DNA of 17,503 bases from Kingella oralis (GTDB lineage Bacteria > Pseudomonadota > Gammaproteobacteria > Burkholderiales > Neisseriaceae): NCBI GenBank assembly GCA_905373195.1, contig CAJPSG010000001.1:1-17503 (forward strand). The letters run 5' to 3'. The position numbers were made by a program, and so were the translations under genes. Positions 6,802-13,817 of the stretch are shown here, one piece after another. The notes below the pieces were generated by a model that was given only the letters and a program-made list of their open reading frames with translations, ran no database searches and was not told the origin of the DNA. The stretch's first letter is position 1, and every line of letters starts with the position of its first letter.

Positions 6802-6835
6802 ACTTTTTAGGCTGCTTGAAAAAAACGTAAAGAGT

Positions 6836-6864
6836 TTGACAGGAAAATTAATATAACGTATAAT
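6836..6864 (+). promoter_or_regulatory. Consensus sigma70 promoter of tRNA-fMet
   Basis: TTGACA (6836-6841), a 17-bp spacer and TATAAT (6859-6864) give a perfect consensus promoter. The predicted start, about seven bases further on, falls just before the tRNA at 6878. Confidence 0.93.
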
Positions 6865-6877
6865 TCACTTTATATGA

Positions 6878-6954
<77 letters not shown>

Positions 6955-6960
6955 AATTTC

Positions 6961-6993
6961 AACCGCTTGGTATTCCAAGCGGTTTTGTTTTAT
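6961..6993 (+). terminator. Rho-independent terminator of tRNA-fMet
   Basis: AACCGCTTGG (6961-6970) and CCAAGCGGTT (6975-6984) form a 10-bp stem with a TATT loop, followed by a T-rich tail. It starts six bases after the tRNA 3' end. Confidence 0.92.
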
Positions 6994-7063
6994 TTTTCAC
7001 GGTTTTATTGGTATATATCAGGTATAATAAGCAGAATTTTACTGTTTTCTTGCGGGATAGACT

Positions 7064-7897
7064 ATGTTACCCAACGATGAAATTATTATTCATGGCACAA
7101 CCAGCGATGGTAAAGTGTTTCGCCCGAGCGATTGGGCAGAACGGTTGTGCGGTATTCTTTCATCGTTTAGCAAAGATAATCGGCTGTCGTATTATGAATG
7201 GGTGCGCCCTGCGCTGTTGAATAAAGTTCGCTGCGTGGAAGTTTCGCCTAAACTTGAAGAAATCAATCCTAATATGTTTCGTTTTTTAATGGATTTTGCG
7301 GCAGATAATGATTTGCAGATTATGCGTGGCTCGGATTTTAGTAATCATAGGCAGCCTGAAAATCAAATTGCAAAATCTGCTAAAAACGATAAATTCGTTG
7401 TTAAAGGAAAAGTAGAAACAGAACAAAATTTTGAAAAAAAAGAGGAAGCTACTAGCCATGTGCGCGAAATTTTGCCCAAAGAAACGGCAAGCGTATTTGC
7501 AGCATTGAGCGTATTGCGCCCTACGCTTAACGACATCAATCAATTTGTAGAACAAGTCAATAATGTGCAACGCGCGCAAGGCTATCGGTTGCTTGGATTA
7601 TTTGAATCAGGTAAAACCAGTGCGGTTGCTGTGTGCGGCTTTCGTGAAAAAACGGATTTGGTTAGCGGGCGGCATATTCATATTGATGATTTGATTACCA
7701 TCCCTCAAAGCCGTCGCCGTGGGTATGCTTCGCGTTTATTGGATAAAGTGCATCAAATTGCTGCGGAACAAGGCATTACACAAATTCATGTTGATTGTCA
7801 TGTAGGCAGCGAACGGACGATTGCTCATCGTGCCTATTTCCAACAAGGTTTTGAGATTCAGTCGTATCACTTTGTTTGTCAGATCAGTTTAGATTAA
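7064..7897 (+). CDS. DUF3579 domain - GNAT acetyltransferase fusion
   Basis: This 277-residue cytoplasmic protein has two domains. Residues 1-90 match DUF3579, a domain of unknown function common in Betaproteobacteria; the block FRPSDWAERLCG and the later VRCVEV...FLMDFAADNDLQ are typical. After a charged, probably flexible linker (about 91-145), residues 160-277 form a GNAT N-acetyltransferase domain, with the acetyl-CoA loop in IPQSRRRGYASRLLDK (213 onward, RRGYA at the P-loop). The acceptor substrate is unknown. A DUS (7349-7360) lies in the linker and is read as RQPE. TATAAT at 7023-7028 may be its -10, without a clear -35; the ribosome binding site is weak. A DUS hairpin follows. Domain calls are confident; the biological role is not known. 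Confidence 0.85.
   Translation: MLPNDEIIIHGTTSDGKVFRPSDWAERLCGILSSFSKDNRLSYYEWVRPALLNKVRCVEVSPKLEEINPNMFRFLMDFAADNDLQIMRGSDFSNHRQPENQIAKSAKNDKFVVKGKVETEQNFEKKEEATSHVREILPKETASVFAALSVLRPTLNDINQFVEQVNNVQRAQGYRLLGLFESGKTSAVAVCGFREKTDLVSGRHIHIDDLITIPQSRRRGYASRLLDKVHQIAAEQGITQIHVDCHVGSERTIAHRAYFQQGFEIQSYHFVCQISLD
7349..7360 (+). repeat. DNA uptake sequence in the DUF3579-GNAT linker
   Basis: Exact AGGCAGCCTGAA in frame as RQPE, in the interdomain linker. Confidence 0.9.
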
Positions 7898-7911
7898 CAC
7901 TATTTATTCGT

Positions 7912-7948
7912 TTTCAGGCTGCCTATAATGATATAAGGCAGCCTGAAA
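7912..7948. terminator. DUS hairpin before the ABC transporter gene
   Basis: Facing DUS copies (7913-7924 minus, 7936-7947 plus) form a 13-bp stem with an 11-nt loop. TATAAT (7924-7929) spans the end of the first arm and the start of the loop, but no -35 is visible. There is no T-run. The second arm ends 12 bases before the next start codon. Confidence 0.55.
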
Positions 7949-7960
7949 CCATTATTCGCT

Positions 7961-9820
7961 ATGAAAAATACCTTATTAAACAGAATATTTACTTGGTTTG
8001 AAACCCGAGTAGAACCTTACCCCGAAGCATCCCCTGTTACCCCGTCCAAAGGATTATTCCGCTTTATTTGGAGCAATTTGGAAGGCGTGCGCGTGTGGAT
8101 ACTGGTGTTAGCGGTTTTTACCGCAGGCATTGGCATCATGGAAGCTCTGCTGTTTCAATTTATGGGCAAATTAGTGGATTGGCTTGGCAAATTTACCCCC
8201 GAAACACTGTTCGCTGAAAAAGGCTGGGCATTGTTTGGTATGGTTGCGATGATGATATTTGCCGTTTTTTGGCACTTTGTTGCATCCAATGTGCGCTTGC
8301 AAACTTTGCAAGGTGTTTTTCCGATGCGCTTGCGTTGGAATTTTCACCGCTTGATGTTGAATCAATCGCTTGGTTTTTATCAAGACGAATTTGCAGGACG
8401 TGTATCCGCCAAAGTAATGCAAACTGCGCTTGCCGTGCGCGATGTGGTGATGACCATCGCTGATATGGTGATTTACATTTTTGTCTATTTTTTGACTTCG
8501 GGGCTAATTTTGGCGGCAATGGATGGCTGGTTGCTGGTGCCATTTGCCCTGTGGATAGTGTCGTTTGCGCTGATGATGAAGCTGTTGATGCCGAAACTGG
8601 GCAGAACCGCGCAAGCACAAGCGGATGCACGCAGCTTGATGACGGGGCGCATTACTGATGCTTATTCCAACATCGCCACCGTGAAGCTGTTTTCGCACGG
8701 CGCACGCGAAGCGCAGTATGCCAAGCAGTCTATGGACGAATTTATGGTAACCGTATATGCCCAAATGCGGCTTGCCACGCTGTTGCAAACGTGGAGTTTT
8801 ATTATCAATTCATCGCTTACGCTATCCACCGCCGCGCTGGGCGTGTGGTTGTGGCATGGCGGGCACGTTGGCGCAGGTGCAGTTGCCACCGCCACCGCTA
8901 TGGCATTGCGGCTCAATGGTTTATCGCAATTTATCATGTGGGAATCGGCGCGGCTGTTTGAAAACATCGGCACGGTATCAGATGGCATGACTACTTTATC
9001 TAAACCGCAAACTATTTTGGATAAACCTGCTGCATTACCGTTGAGAGTGGAACAAGGCAACATCAGTTTTAACCACGTTGATTTTTCTTACGAAGTCGGC
9101 AAGCCCTTGCTAAACGGCTTTAATCTGAACATTAAAGCGGGCGAAAAAGTGGGTTTAATTGGGCGCAGCGGCGCAGGTAAATCCACGATTGTGAATTTAT
9201 TGTTGCGTTTTTACGAACCACAAAGTGGCACAATTGAAATTGATGGGCAAAACATCAATGACATCACGCAAGAAAGCTTACGCGCCCAAATTGGCTTGGT
9301 AACGCAAGATACCAGTTTGTTGCATCGCTCTGTGCGCGACAACATTGTGTATGGCAGACCCGATGCCACAGACGAAGAGATGTTTCAGGCTGCCGAACGC
9401 GCCGAAGCCGCCGACTTTATCCCCAGCCTATCGGATGCAAAAGGCAGAACAGGCTACGATGCACACGTGGGCGAGCGTGGTGTGAAATTATCGGGAGGAC
9501 AACGCCAACGCATTGCCATCGCCCGTGTAATGCTCAAAGATGCACCGATTTTGCTGTTGGATGAAGCCACCAGCGCATTGGACAGCGAAGTGGAATCCGC
9601 CATTCAAGAAAGTTTGGATAAAATGATGGATGGCAAAACTGTTATTGCGATTGCCCACAGGTTATCCACAATTGCTGCGATGGATAGATTGATTGTGCTG
9701 GATAAAGGGCGAATTGTAGAAGAAGGCACACACGCAGAATTGTTAGCAAACAATGGTTTATATGCGAAATTGTGGACACATCAAAGCGGCGGATTTTTGC
9801 CTGAACAGGTTGAACAATAA
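7961..9820 (+). CDS. ABC transporter, fused permease and ATP-binding half-exporter
   Basis: This is a 619-residue inner-membrane half-transporter that should work as a homodimer or heterodimer exporting a substrate that cannot be named. The transmembrane half (about 1-340) has six hydrophobic segments, near residues 45-66, 88-108, 164-186, 189-211, 278-298 and 302-320. The ATPase half has Walker A GRSGAGKST at 401-409, the Q-loop in GLVTQDTSLL, signature LSGGQRQR at 510-517, Walker B ILLLDEAT at 530-537 and the H-loop His566 in AHR. The N-terminal WFETRVEPYPE...PSKGLFRF segment marks a proteobacterial MsbA-like subgroup. The ribosome binding site is weak. A DnaA box at 9662-9670 falls in the H-loop coding region and may be coincidence. 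A strong terminator follows. MsbA function is not claimed. Confidence 0.9.
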   Translation: MKNTLLNRIFTWFETRVEPYPEASPVTPSKGLFRFIWSNLEGVRVWILVLAVFTAGIGIMEALLFQFMGKLVDWLGKFTPETLFAEKGWALFGMVAMMIFAVFWHFVASNVRLQTLQGVFPMRLRWNFHRLMLNQSLGFYQDEFAGRVSAKVMQTALAVRDVVMTIADMVIYIFVYFLTSGLILAAMDGWLLVPFALWIVSFALMMKLLMPKLGRTAQAQADARSLMTGRITDAYSNIATVKLFSHGAREAQYAKQSMDEFMVTVYAQMRLATLLQTWSFIINSSLTLSTAALGVWLWHGGHVGAGAVATATAMALRLNGLSQFIMWESARLFENIGTVSDGMTTLSKPQTILDKPAALPLRVEQGNISFNHVDFSYEVGKPLLNGFNLNIKAGEKVGLIGRSGAGKSTIVNLLLRFYEPQSGTIEIDGQNINDITQESLRAQIGLVTQDTSLLHRSVRDNIVYGRPDATDEEMFQAAERAEAADFIPSLSDAKGRTGYDAHVGERGVKLSGGQRQRIAIARVMLKDAPILLLDEATSALDSEVESAIQESLDKMMDGKTVIAIAHRLSTIAAMDRLIVLDKGRIVEEGTHAELLANNGLYAKLWTHQSGGFLPEQVEQ

Positions 9821-9833
9821 GCATAAGAATAGT

Positions 9834-9874
9834 AGGCAGCCTGAAACTTATCCACAGTTTCAGGCTGCTTTTTT
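9834..9874 (+). terminator. DUS terminator whose loop is a perfect DnaA box
   Basis: An exact DUS at 9834-9845 begins the left arm. GCAGCCTGAAAC (9836-9847) pairs with GTTTCAGGCTGC (9857-9868) in a 12-bp stem, followed by six T (9869-9874). This is a clear rho-independent terminator after the ABC gene. The nine loop bases, 9848-9856, are exactly TTATCCACA. Confidence 0.9.
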
Positions 9875-10012
9875 GGGCTTATAAAAGACATCAAAATAAC
9901 CATCAAAGCATATTCATGGCAATTAGGTTTAAAGCAATTGATTGAAGTAAATAAAAATAAAGAAAAGTTAATAGTGCAAAGTTTTCTAAAAATGGGGATT
10001 AACGGCGGTTTT

Positions 10013-10024
10013 AGGCAGCCTGAA
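10013..10024 (+). repeat. DNA uptake sequence
   Basis: Exact AGGCAGCCTGAA in the gap before the exported protein gene, unpaired. Confidence 0.9.
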
Positions 10025-10057
10025 AAGCATAATTTTGGTATGATACCGTTTTTAAAG

Positions 10058-10066
10058 TTATCCACA
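10058..10066 (-). promoter_or_regulatory. Perfect DnaA box upstream of the exported protein gene
   Basis: TTATCCACA is an exact DnaA box, 18 bases before the start codon and two bases before a DUS. A further exact copy at 10127-10135 lies in the signal peptide coding region. Confidence 0.45.
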
Positions 10067-10068
10067 TA

Positions 10069-10080
10069 AGGCAGCCTGAA
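10069..10080 (+). repeat. DNA uptake sequence in the ribosome-binding zone
   Basis: Exact AGGCAGCCTGAA ending three bases before the ATG at 10084, where a Shine-Dalgarno sequence would be expected. Confidence 0.9.
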
Positions 10081-10083
10081 AAC

Positions 10084-10623
10084 ATGATGAAATTTAAGTG
10101 GTTAGTATGCCTTGCAGCAGCAAGTTTTATCCACATTGCCCAAGCTGAAACTGTAAACGCAAACGTAACAACACCATCCGAGTCCGCTTCTATGGCTGTT
10201 GCTGCGTCTGTATCTGTATCTGCCAACGTGCCGCAAGTGATTGATGATGAAATTAGCCGCGTATGGAAAGATTCTAGCCAGTTGTTTAACGATACAGTTT
10301 TGCTGCCGCCTGTTCCTGATGCGACTGCGGATAACAAAGTGCAAGTAAATTTGCGCAACCAAGCGACAGCACTTCGCACCAATACGCGCATACCCAGCCA
10401 GCTTGCCAAAATTGTTTCGCTGCCCGAGCCGAAAAAATTAACGCAGCGCGAAGTGTTGCAACAAGAAATCAGCCGCGAAAAAAATGCGCTTTTAACAGCG
10501 CAAAATAATTTGGTAAAAGCGGGCAAAGCGAAAAATGATGCGGCGATTAAACGCTTTGGTATGCAAGTGGCTGACCGTATTAGAAATATGCAGGCATTGC
10601 AAGAAGAATTGCGCCGTTATTAG
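10084..10623 (+). CDS. Exported coiled-coil protein of unknown function
   Basis: I do not recognise a named family for this 179-residue protein. It has a good Sec signal peptide: a basic MMKFK start, a hydrophobic core and an AQA|E cleavage site after residue 21. Cys9 does not sit in a lipobox, so a soluble periplasmic protein is likelier than a lipoprotein. The mature N terminus is rich in Ala, Ser, Val and Thr and probably disordered. From about residue 118 a charged helical stretch (KLTQREVLQQEISREKNAL onward, ending MQALQEELRRY) looks like a coiled coil. The start may be either Met1 or Met2; no clear Shine-Dalgarno is present because a DUS fills that space. It lies upstream of a small gene and polA on the same strand. 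It could be a structural or chaperone-like periplasmic protein. Confidence 0.75.
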   Translation: MMKFKWLVCLAAASFIHIAQAETVNANVTTPSESASMAVAASVSVSANVPQVIDDEISRVWKDSSQLFNDTVLLPPVPDATADNKVQVNLRNQATALRTNTRIPSQLAKIVSLPEPKKLTQREVLQQEISREKNALLTAQNNLVKAGKAKNDAAIKRFGMQVADRIRNMQALQEELRRY

Positions 10624-10633
10624 GCAGCCTGAA
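10622..10633 (+). repeat. DNA uptake sequence
   Basis: Exact AGGCAGCCTGAA overlapping the stop codon of the exported protein gene (TAG at 10621-10623); no pairing arm. Confidence 0.9.
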
Positions 10634-10666
10634 AACAAAAATAGTGAAACAAATCAATCAGATTAT

Positions 10667-10675
10667 TGTTATAAT
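10667..10675 (+). promoter_or_regulatory. Extended -10 promoter of the small gene before polA
   Basis: TGTTATAAT fits the extended -10 pattern TGnTATAAT. No good -35 lies 17 bp upstream, as is common for extended -10 promoters. The start codon of the 64-residue protein is 45 bases further on. Confidence 0.55.
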
Positions 10676-10720
10676 AAGCCACTATGATTGCTGTTTACTG
10701 TTTAGTTGAAAGGAATAAAA

Positions 10721-10915
10721 ATGAATTCAGCCGAAGGTCAAGAAGCGTTGGAATCTATGGTTGGGCAAATGCTGGTGGCTAAATTAACAAAACTGGGCGC
10801 GCAAGAGCATAAAGTAAACCAAATTGTGGGTTCGCTCTCGTTTGAGGATATTCGCAAATGCTTGCCGCTTACCGATGATGATTTGAAAAAAGCGTTTGCA
10901 AAATTGTTTGCCTAA
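10721..10915 (+). CDS. Small helical protein of unknown function
   Basis: This 64-residue, probably cytoplasmic protein begins MNSAEGQEALESMVGQML. No family is recognised. It looks wholly alpha-helical, with a central VNQIVGSLSFEDIRKCLPLTDDDLKKAF segment whose acidic and basic alternation suggests a small bundle or a binding surface. There is no signal peptide, membrane segment or Cys pair (one Cys only). The ATG at 10721 is preferred to a TTG 15 bases upstream because AAGGA (10710-10714) has the right spacing for the ATG. An extended -10 promoter precedes it and a terminator follows, so it seems to be its own unit just before polA. The clean expression signals make it likely to be a real gene. 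Confidence 0.75.
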   Translation: MNSAEGQEALESMVGQMLVAKLTKLGAQEHKVNQIVGSLSFEDIRKCLPLTDDDLKKAFAKLFA

Positions 10916-10925
10916 ATTGATTTTC

Positions 10926-10958
10926 AGGCTGCCTAGAATGGTTTAGGCAGCTTTTTTA
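10926..10958 (+). terminator. Rho-independent terminator before polA
   Basis: GCTGCCTA (10928-10935) pairs with TAGGCAGC (10944-10951), followed by a T-run (TTTTTTATT). An exact minus-strand DUS (10923-10934) supplies the left arm; the right arm is a truncated DUS. It ends the small gene 20 bases before polA. Confidence 0.85.
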
Positions 10959-10977
10959 TTGATATTGAATTATTGAA

Positions 10978-13755
10978 ATGACCACAAAAACTTTGCTCTT
11001 GGTGGACGGCTCGTCCTATCTTTATCGCGCGTTTTACGCCATGACTCATCTTTCTGCGCCTGATGGCACACCAACCAACGCGGTTTACGGCGTATTGAAT
11101 ATGCTGCGCCGTTTGCGTGCAGAAACCCCGCATGATTATTGCGCTTGCGTGTTTGATGCCAAAGGCAAAAATTTCCGCTACGCGCTGTTTCCTGATTACA
11201 AAGCCACGCGCCCGCCCATGCCTGATGATTTGCGCCCGCAAGCCGATATGCTGCCTGATTTGGTGGAATTGATGGGCTGGAAGGTATTGAAAATCAATGA
11301 TGTAGAAGCGGATGATGTGATTGGCACGCTGGCAAAGCAGGCTGAAAGTGCGGATATGAATGTGATTATATCCACAGGCGATAAAGACATGGCGCAGCTT
11401 GTGAGCGAGCGCATTACGCTGGTTAATACCATGAAAAATGAAACGCTGGATGAAGCGGGCGTGTTCAATAAATTCGGCGTGCATCCTAATCAAATTCGCG
11501 ATTTTCTCGCGCTGATGGGCGATAAAGTGGACAACGTGCCAGGGGTGGAGAAATGTGGCGAAAAAACGGCGGCAAAATGGTTGGCAGAGTTTGGTTCGCT
11601 GGAAAATATTATGCAGCGAGCCGATGAATTTAAAGGAAAAATTGGCGAAAACTTGCGCGCCGCTTTGCCGCAGCTGCCGCTGTCGTATGAATTGGTAACG
11701 ATTAAAACCGATGTGGATTTAACCAATGAGCTACCTAATGGCATGGATGATTTGCGGCGCGGTGCGCCAAAATGGGCGCAACTGGCGGTGCATTTTCGTG
11801 AATTGGGTTTTAAAACATGGCTAAAAGAAGCGGAAAATCAATTATCTAGCCGAACAAGCGATGATTTGTTTGCCGCAGACGATATTGGCACACAAGCAGC
11901 ATTTAACGCGCAAAGGCAGCCTGAAATCATACTTGCGCCCAAACCTGAAAAGCTGAATTATCAAGCCATCACTACCCAAACGCAGTTGGATGAATTGCTA
12001 AAAAAATTAGCCGCGGCACAGCAAATCGGCTTGGATACAGAAACCACATCACTAGACCCTATGCGCGCGCAGCTGGTAGGCATCAGCATGGCTTTTGCGG
12101 CGGGCGATGCGGTGTATATTCCCATCAACCACACCTTTGCCGAGCAGCAATTAAGCTGGGAAACGCTGTTAGGCAGCCTGAAACCGTATTTGGAAAGCAA
12201 AACGCTGCGCAAAATTGGGCAAAATTTGAAATACGACCAACACGTTTTTGCGAACCACGGCATTCAGTTACAAGGCATTGCAGGCGATGCGATGCTGGCT
12301 TCGTATGTGCTAGAAAGCCATTTGGGGCATGGTTTGGATGAATTGGCGCAGCGTTGGCTGGGCTTGAAAACGATTACATACGAAAGCCTGTGTGGCAAAG
12401 GCGCGAAGCAAATTTCGTTTGCCGATGTGGCGGTGGAACAAGCCACGGAATACGCTTGCCAAGATGCGGATTTTGCCTTGCGCATTGAAGCGCATTTAAA
12501 AGCGCAAATGAGCGATGAACAGCGCAAAATGTATGAAGAGATGGAATTGCCCGTGGCGCAGGTATTGTTTCACATGGAACGCAATGGGGTATTGATTGAC
12601 CGCGTAGAGTTGGCGCAGCAAAGCGCAGAATTGGGCGCAGAATTATTGGAATTGGAACAGCAAGCCTATGATTTGGCAGGGCAGCCGTTTAATTTGAATT
12701 CGCCTAAACAGTTGCAGGAAATCTTGTTTGCCAAATTGGGGATTCCCACCAAAGGGCTGAAAAAAACCAACACAGGCGGCATTTCCACCAATGAAGCGGT
12801 ATTGGAACAGCTGGCGATGGATTATCCTTTGCCCAAAATTATCTTGCAAAACCGCAGTTTGGCGAAGCTAAAATCCACCTACACCGACAAGCTGCCAGAA
12901 ATGATTAACCCCACCACCCACCGCGTCCACACCAATTACGCGCAAGCGGTAGCGATTACGGGGCGGCTGGCGAGCAACAATCCCAATCTGCAAAACATTC
13001 CCATCCGCACCAGCGAAGGGCGGCGCGTGCGGCGAGCGTTTATTGCGCCCGAGAATAGCGTGATTGTGTCTGCCGACTATTCGCAAATTGAGCTGCGCAT
13101 CATGGCGCATTTAAGCGGCGATACCACGTTGATTGAAGCGTTTAAAAATGGTGAAGATGTGCACCGCCGCACCGCCGCCGAAGTGTTTGGCATGCAGCCT
13201 GAAAACATTACGCCCGAGCAACGCCGTTACGCCAAAACGATTAACTTTGGCTTGATTTACGGCATGAGCAGCTATGGTTTGGCAAAATCGTTGGGGATTG
13301 ATAACGCATCTGCCGATATGTTTATCAAACGCTATTTTGCGCGTTATACGGGCGTGGCGGATTATATGCAGCGCACCAAAGAGCAAGCGGCAGATTTGGG
13401 CTATGTGGAAACGCTGTTTGGGCGGCGGTTGTATCTGCCTGATATTCACGCAAAAAATGCGCAGGCACGCTCAGGCGCAGAACGCGCTGCTATCAATGCG
13501 CCGATGCAAGGCACGGCTTCCGATTTAATCAAACGCGCCATGATTGCGGTGGATAATTTCTTGCGTTTAGGCAGCCTGGAAACACGTTTAACCATGCAAG
13601 TACACGATGAATTGGTGTTGGAAGTGCCTGAAAGCGAAAAGAAAACCATTGTGCAAAACATCCCTGCGCTGATGGCAAGCGTGGGCAAAGGTGTGCTGGA
13701 TGTGCCGCTGGTTGCCGAAGTGGGTATAGGCAAAAATTGGGACGACGCGCATTAG
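10978..13755 (+). CDS. polA: DNA polymerase I
   Basis: PolA fills gaps and removes RNA primers in replication and repair. All three domains are present in 925 residues. The 5'-3' nuclease (about 1-290) has VDGSSYLYRAFYA, FDAKGKNFRY, EADDVIGTLA and STGDKDMAQLV. The 3'-5' exonuclease keeps its acidic residues Asp353 and Glu355 in DTETT, then GQNLKYDQHVF and YACQDADFA, so proofreading looks intact. The polymerase has motif A DYSQIE (from Asp700), motif B RRYAKTINFGLIYG (Lys753, Phe757) and motif C VHDE (Asp877, Glu878). A DUS at 11914-11925 lies in the linker between the nucleases, read as RQPE; another at 12171-12182 and two near-copies lie within the gene. The ribosome binding site is poor. 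It ends at a bidirectional terminator facing thiB. Confidence 0.98.
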   Translation: MTTKTLLLVDGSSYLYRAFYAMTHLSAPDGTPTNAVYGVLNMLRRLRAETPHDYCACVFDAKGKNFRYALFPDYKATRPPMPDDLRPQADMLPDLVELMGWKVLKINDVEADDVIGTLAKQAESADMNVIISTGDKDMAQLVSERITLVNTMKNETLDEAGVFNKFGVHPNQIRDFLALMGDKVDNVPGVEKCGEKTAAKWLAEFGSLENIMQRADEFKGKIGENLRAALPQLPLSYELVTIKTDVDLTNELPNGMDDLRRGAPKWAQLAVHFRELGFKTWLKEAENQLSSRTSDDLFAADDIGTQAAFNAQRQPEIILAPKPEKLNYQAITTQTQLDELLKKLAAAQQIGLDTETTSLDPMRAQLVGISMAFAAGDAVYIPINHTFAEQQLSWETLLGSLKPYLESKTLRKIGQNLKYDQHVFANHGIQLQGIAGDAMLASYVLESHLGHGLDELAQRWLGLKTITYESLCGKGAKQISFADVAVEQATEYACQDADFALRIEAHLKAQMSDEQRKMYEEMELPVAQVLFHMERNGVLIDRVELAQQSAELGAELLELEQQAYDLAGQPFNLNSPKQLQEILFAKLGIPTKGLKKTNTGGISTNEAVLEQLAMDYPLPKIILQNRSLAKLKSTYTDKLPEMINPTTHRVHTNYAQAVAITGRLASNNPNLQNIPIRTSEGRRVRRAFIAPENSVIVSADYSQIELRIMAHLSGDTTLIEAFKNGEDVHRRTAAEVFGMQPENITPEQRRYAKTINFGLIYGMSSYGLAKSLGIDNASADMFIKRYFARYTGVADYMQRTKEQAADLGYVETLFGRRLYLPDIHAKNAQARSGAERAAINAPMQGTASDLIKRAMIAVDNFLRLGSLETRLTMQVHDELVLEVPESEKKTIVQNIPALMASVGKGVLDVPLVAEVGIGKNWDDAH
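11914..11925 (+). repeat. DNA uptake sequence in the polA linker
   Basis: Exact AGGCAGCCTGAA in frame as RQPE, between the two nuclease domains. Confidence 0.9.
12171..12182 (+). repeat. DNA uptake sequence in polA
   Basis: Exact AGGCAGCCTGAA read as GSLK in the 3'-5' exonuclease domain. One-mismatch copies follow at 13192-13203 and 13568-13579. Confidence 0.9.
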
Positions 13756-13764
13756 TCGCACAAA

Positions 13765-13797
13765 AAAAGGTATCCAAAACGGATACCTTTTGTTTTC
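13765..13797. terminator. Bidirectional terminator between polA and thiB
   Basis: AAAAGGTATCC (13765-13775) and GGATACCTTTT (13781-13791) form an 11-bp stem with an AAAAC loop, T-rich on the plus side and preceded by seven A for the minus strand. It serves both convergent genes and is not DUS-based. Confidence 0.9.
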
Positions 13798-13801
13798 GGT
13801 T

Positions 13802-13813
13802 TTCAGGCTGCCT
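13802..13813 (-). repeat. DNA uptake sequence
   Basis: Exact DUS just beyond the thiB stop codon, beside the terminator but not part of its stem. Confidence 0.9.
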
Positions 13814-13817
13814 CAGA

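Noticed and set aside
9662..9670. DnaA box in the ABC gene as a functional site
   Set aside because: It encodes RLST of the conserved H-loop, so protein constraint explains it; it is counted in the total but not argued as functional.
10933..11493. 186-codon minus-strand open frame opposite the start of polA
   Set aside because: It overlaps the conserved PolA 5' nuclease domain and a terminator, and has no signal of its own.
12566..12581. Third parS-like sequence in polA
   Set aside because: Only 13 of 16 bases match, the central base differs, and it encodes the conserved LFHMERNG stretch of PolA.
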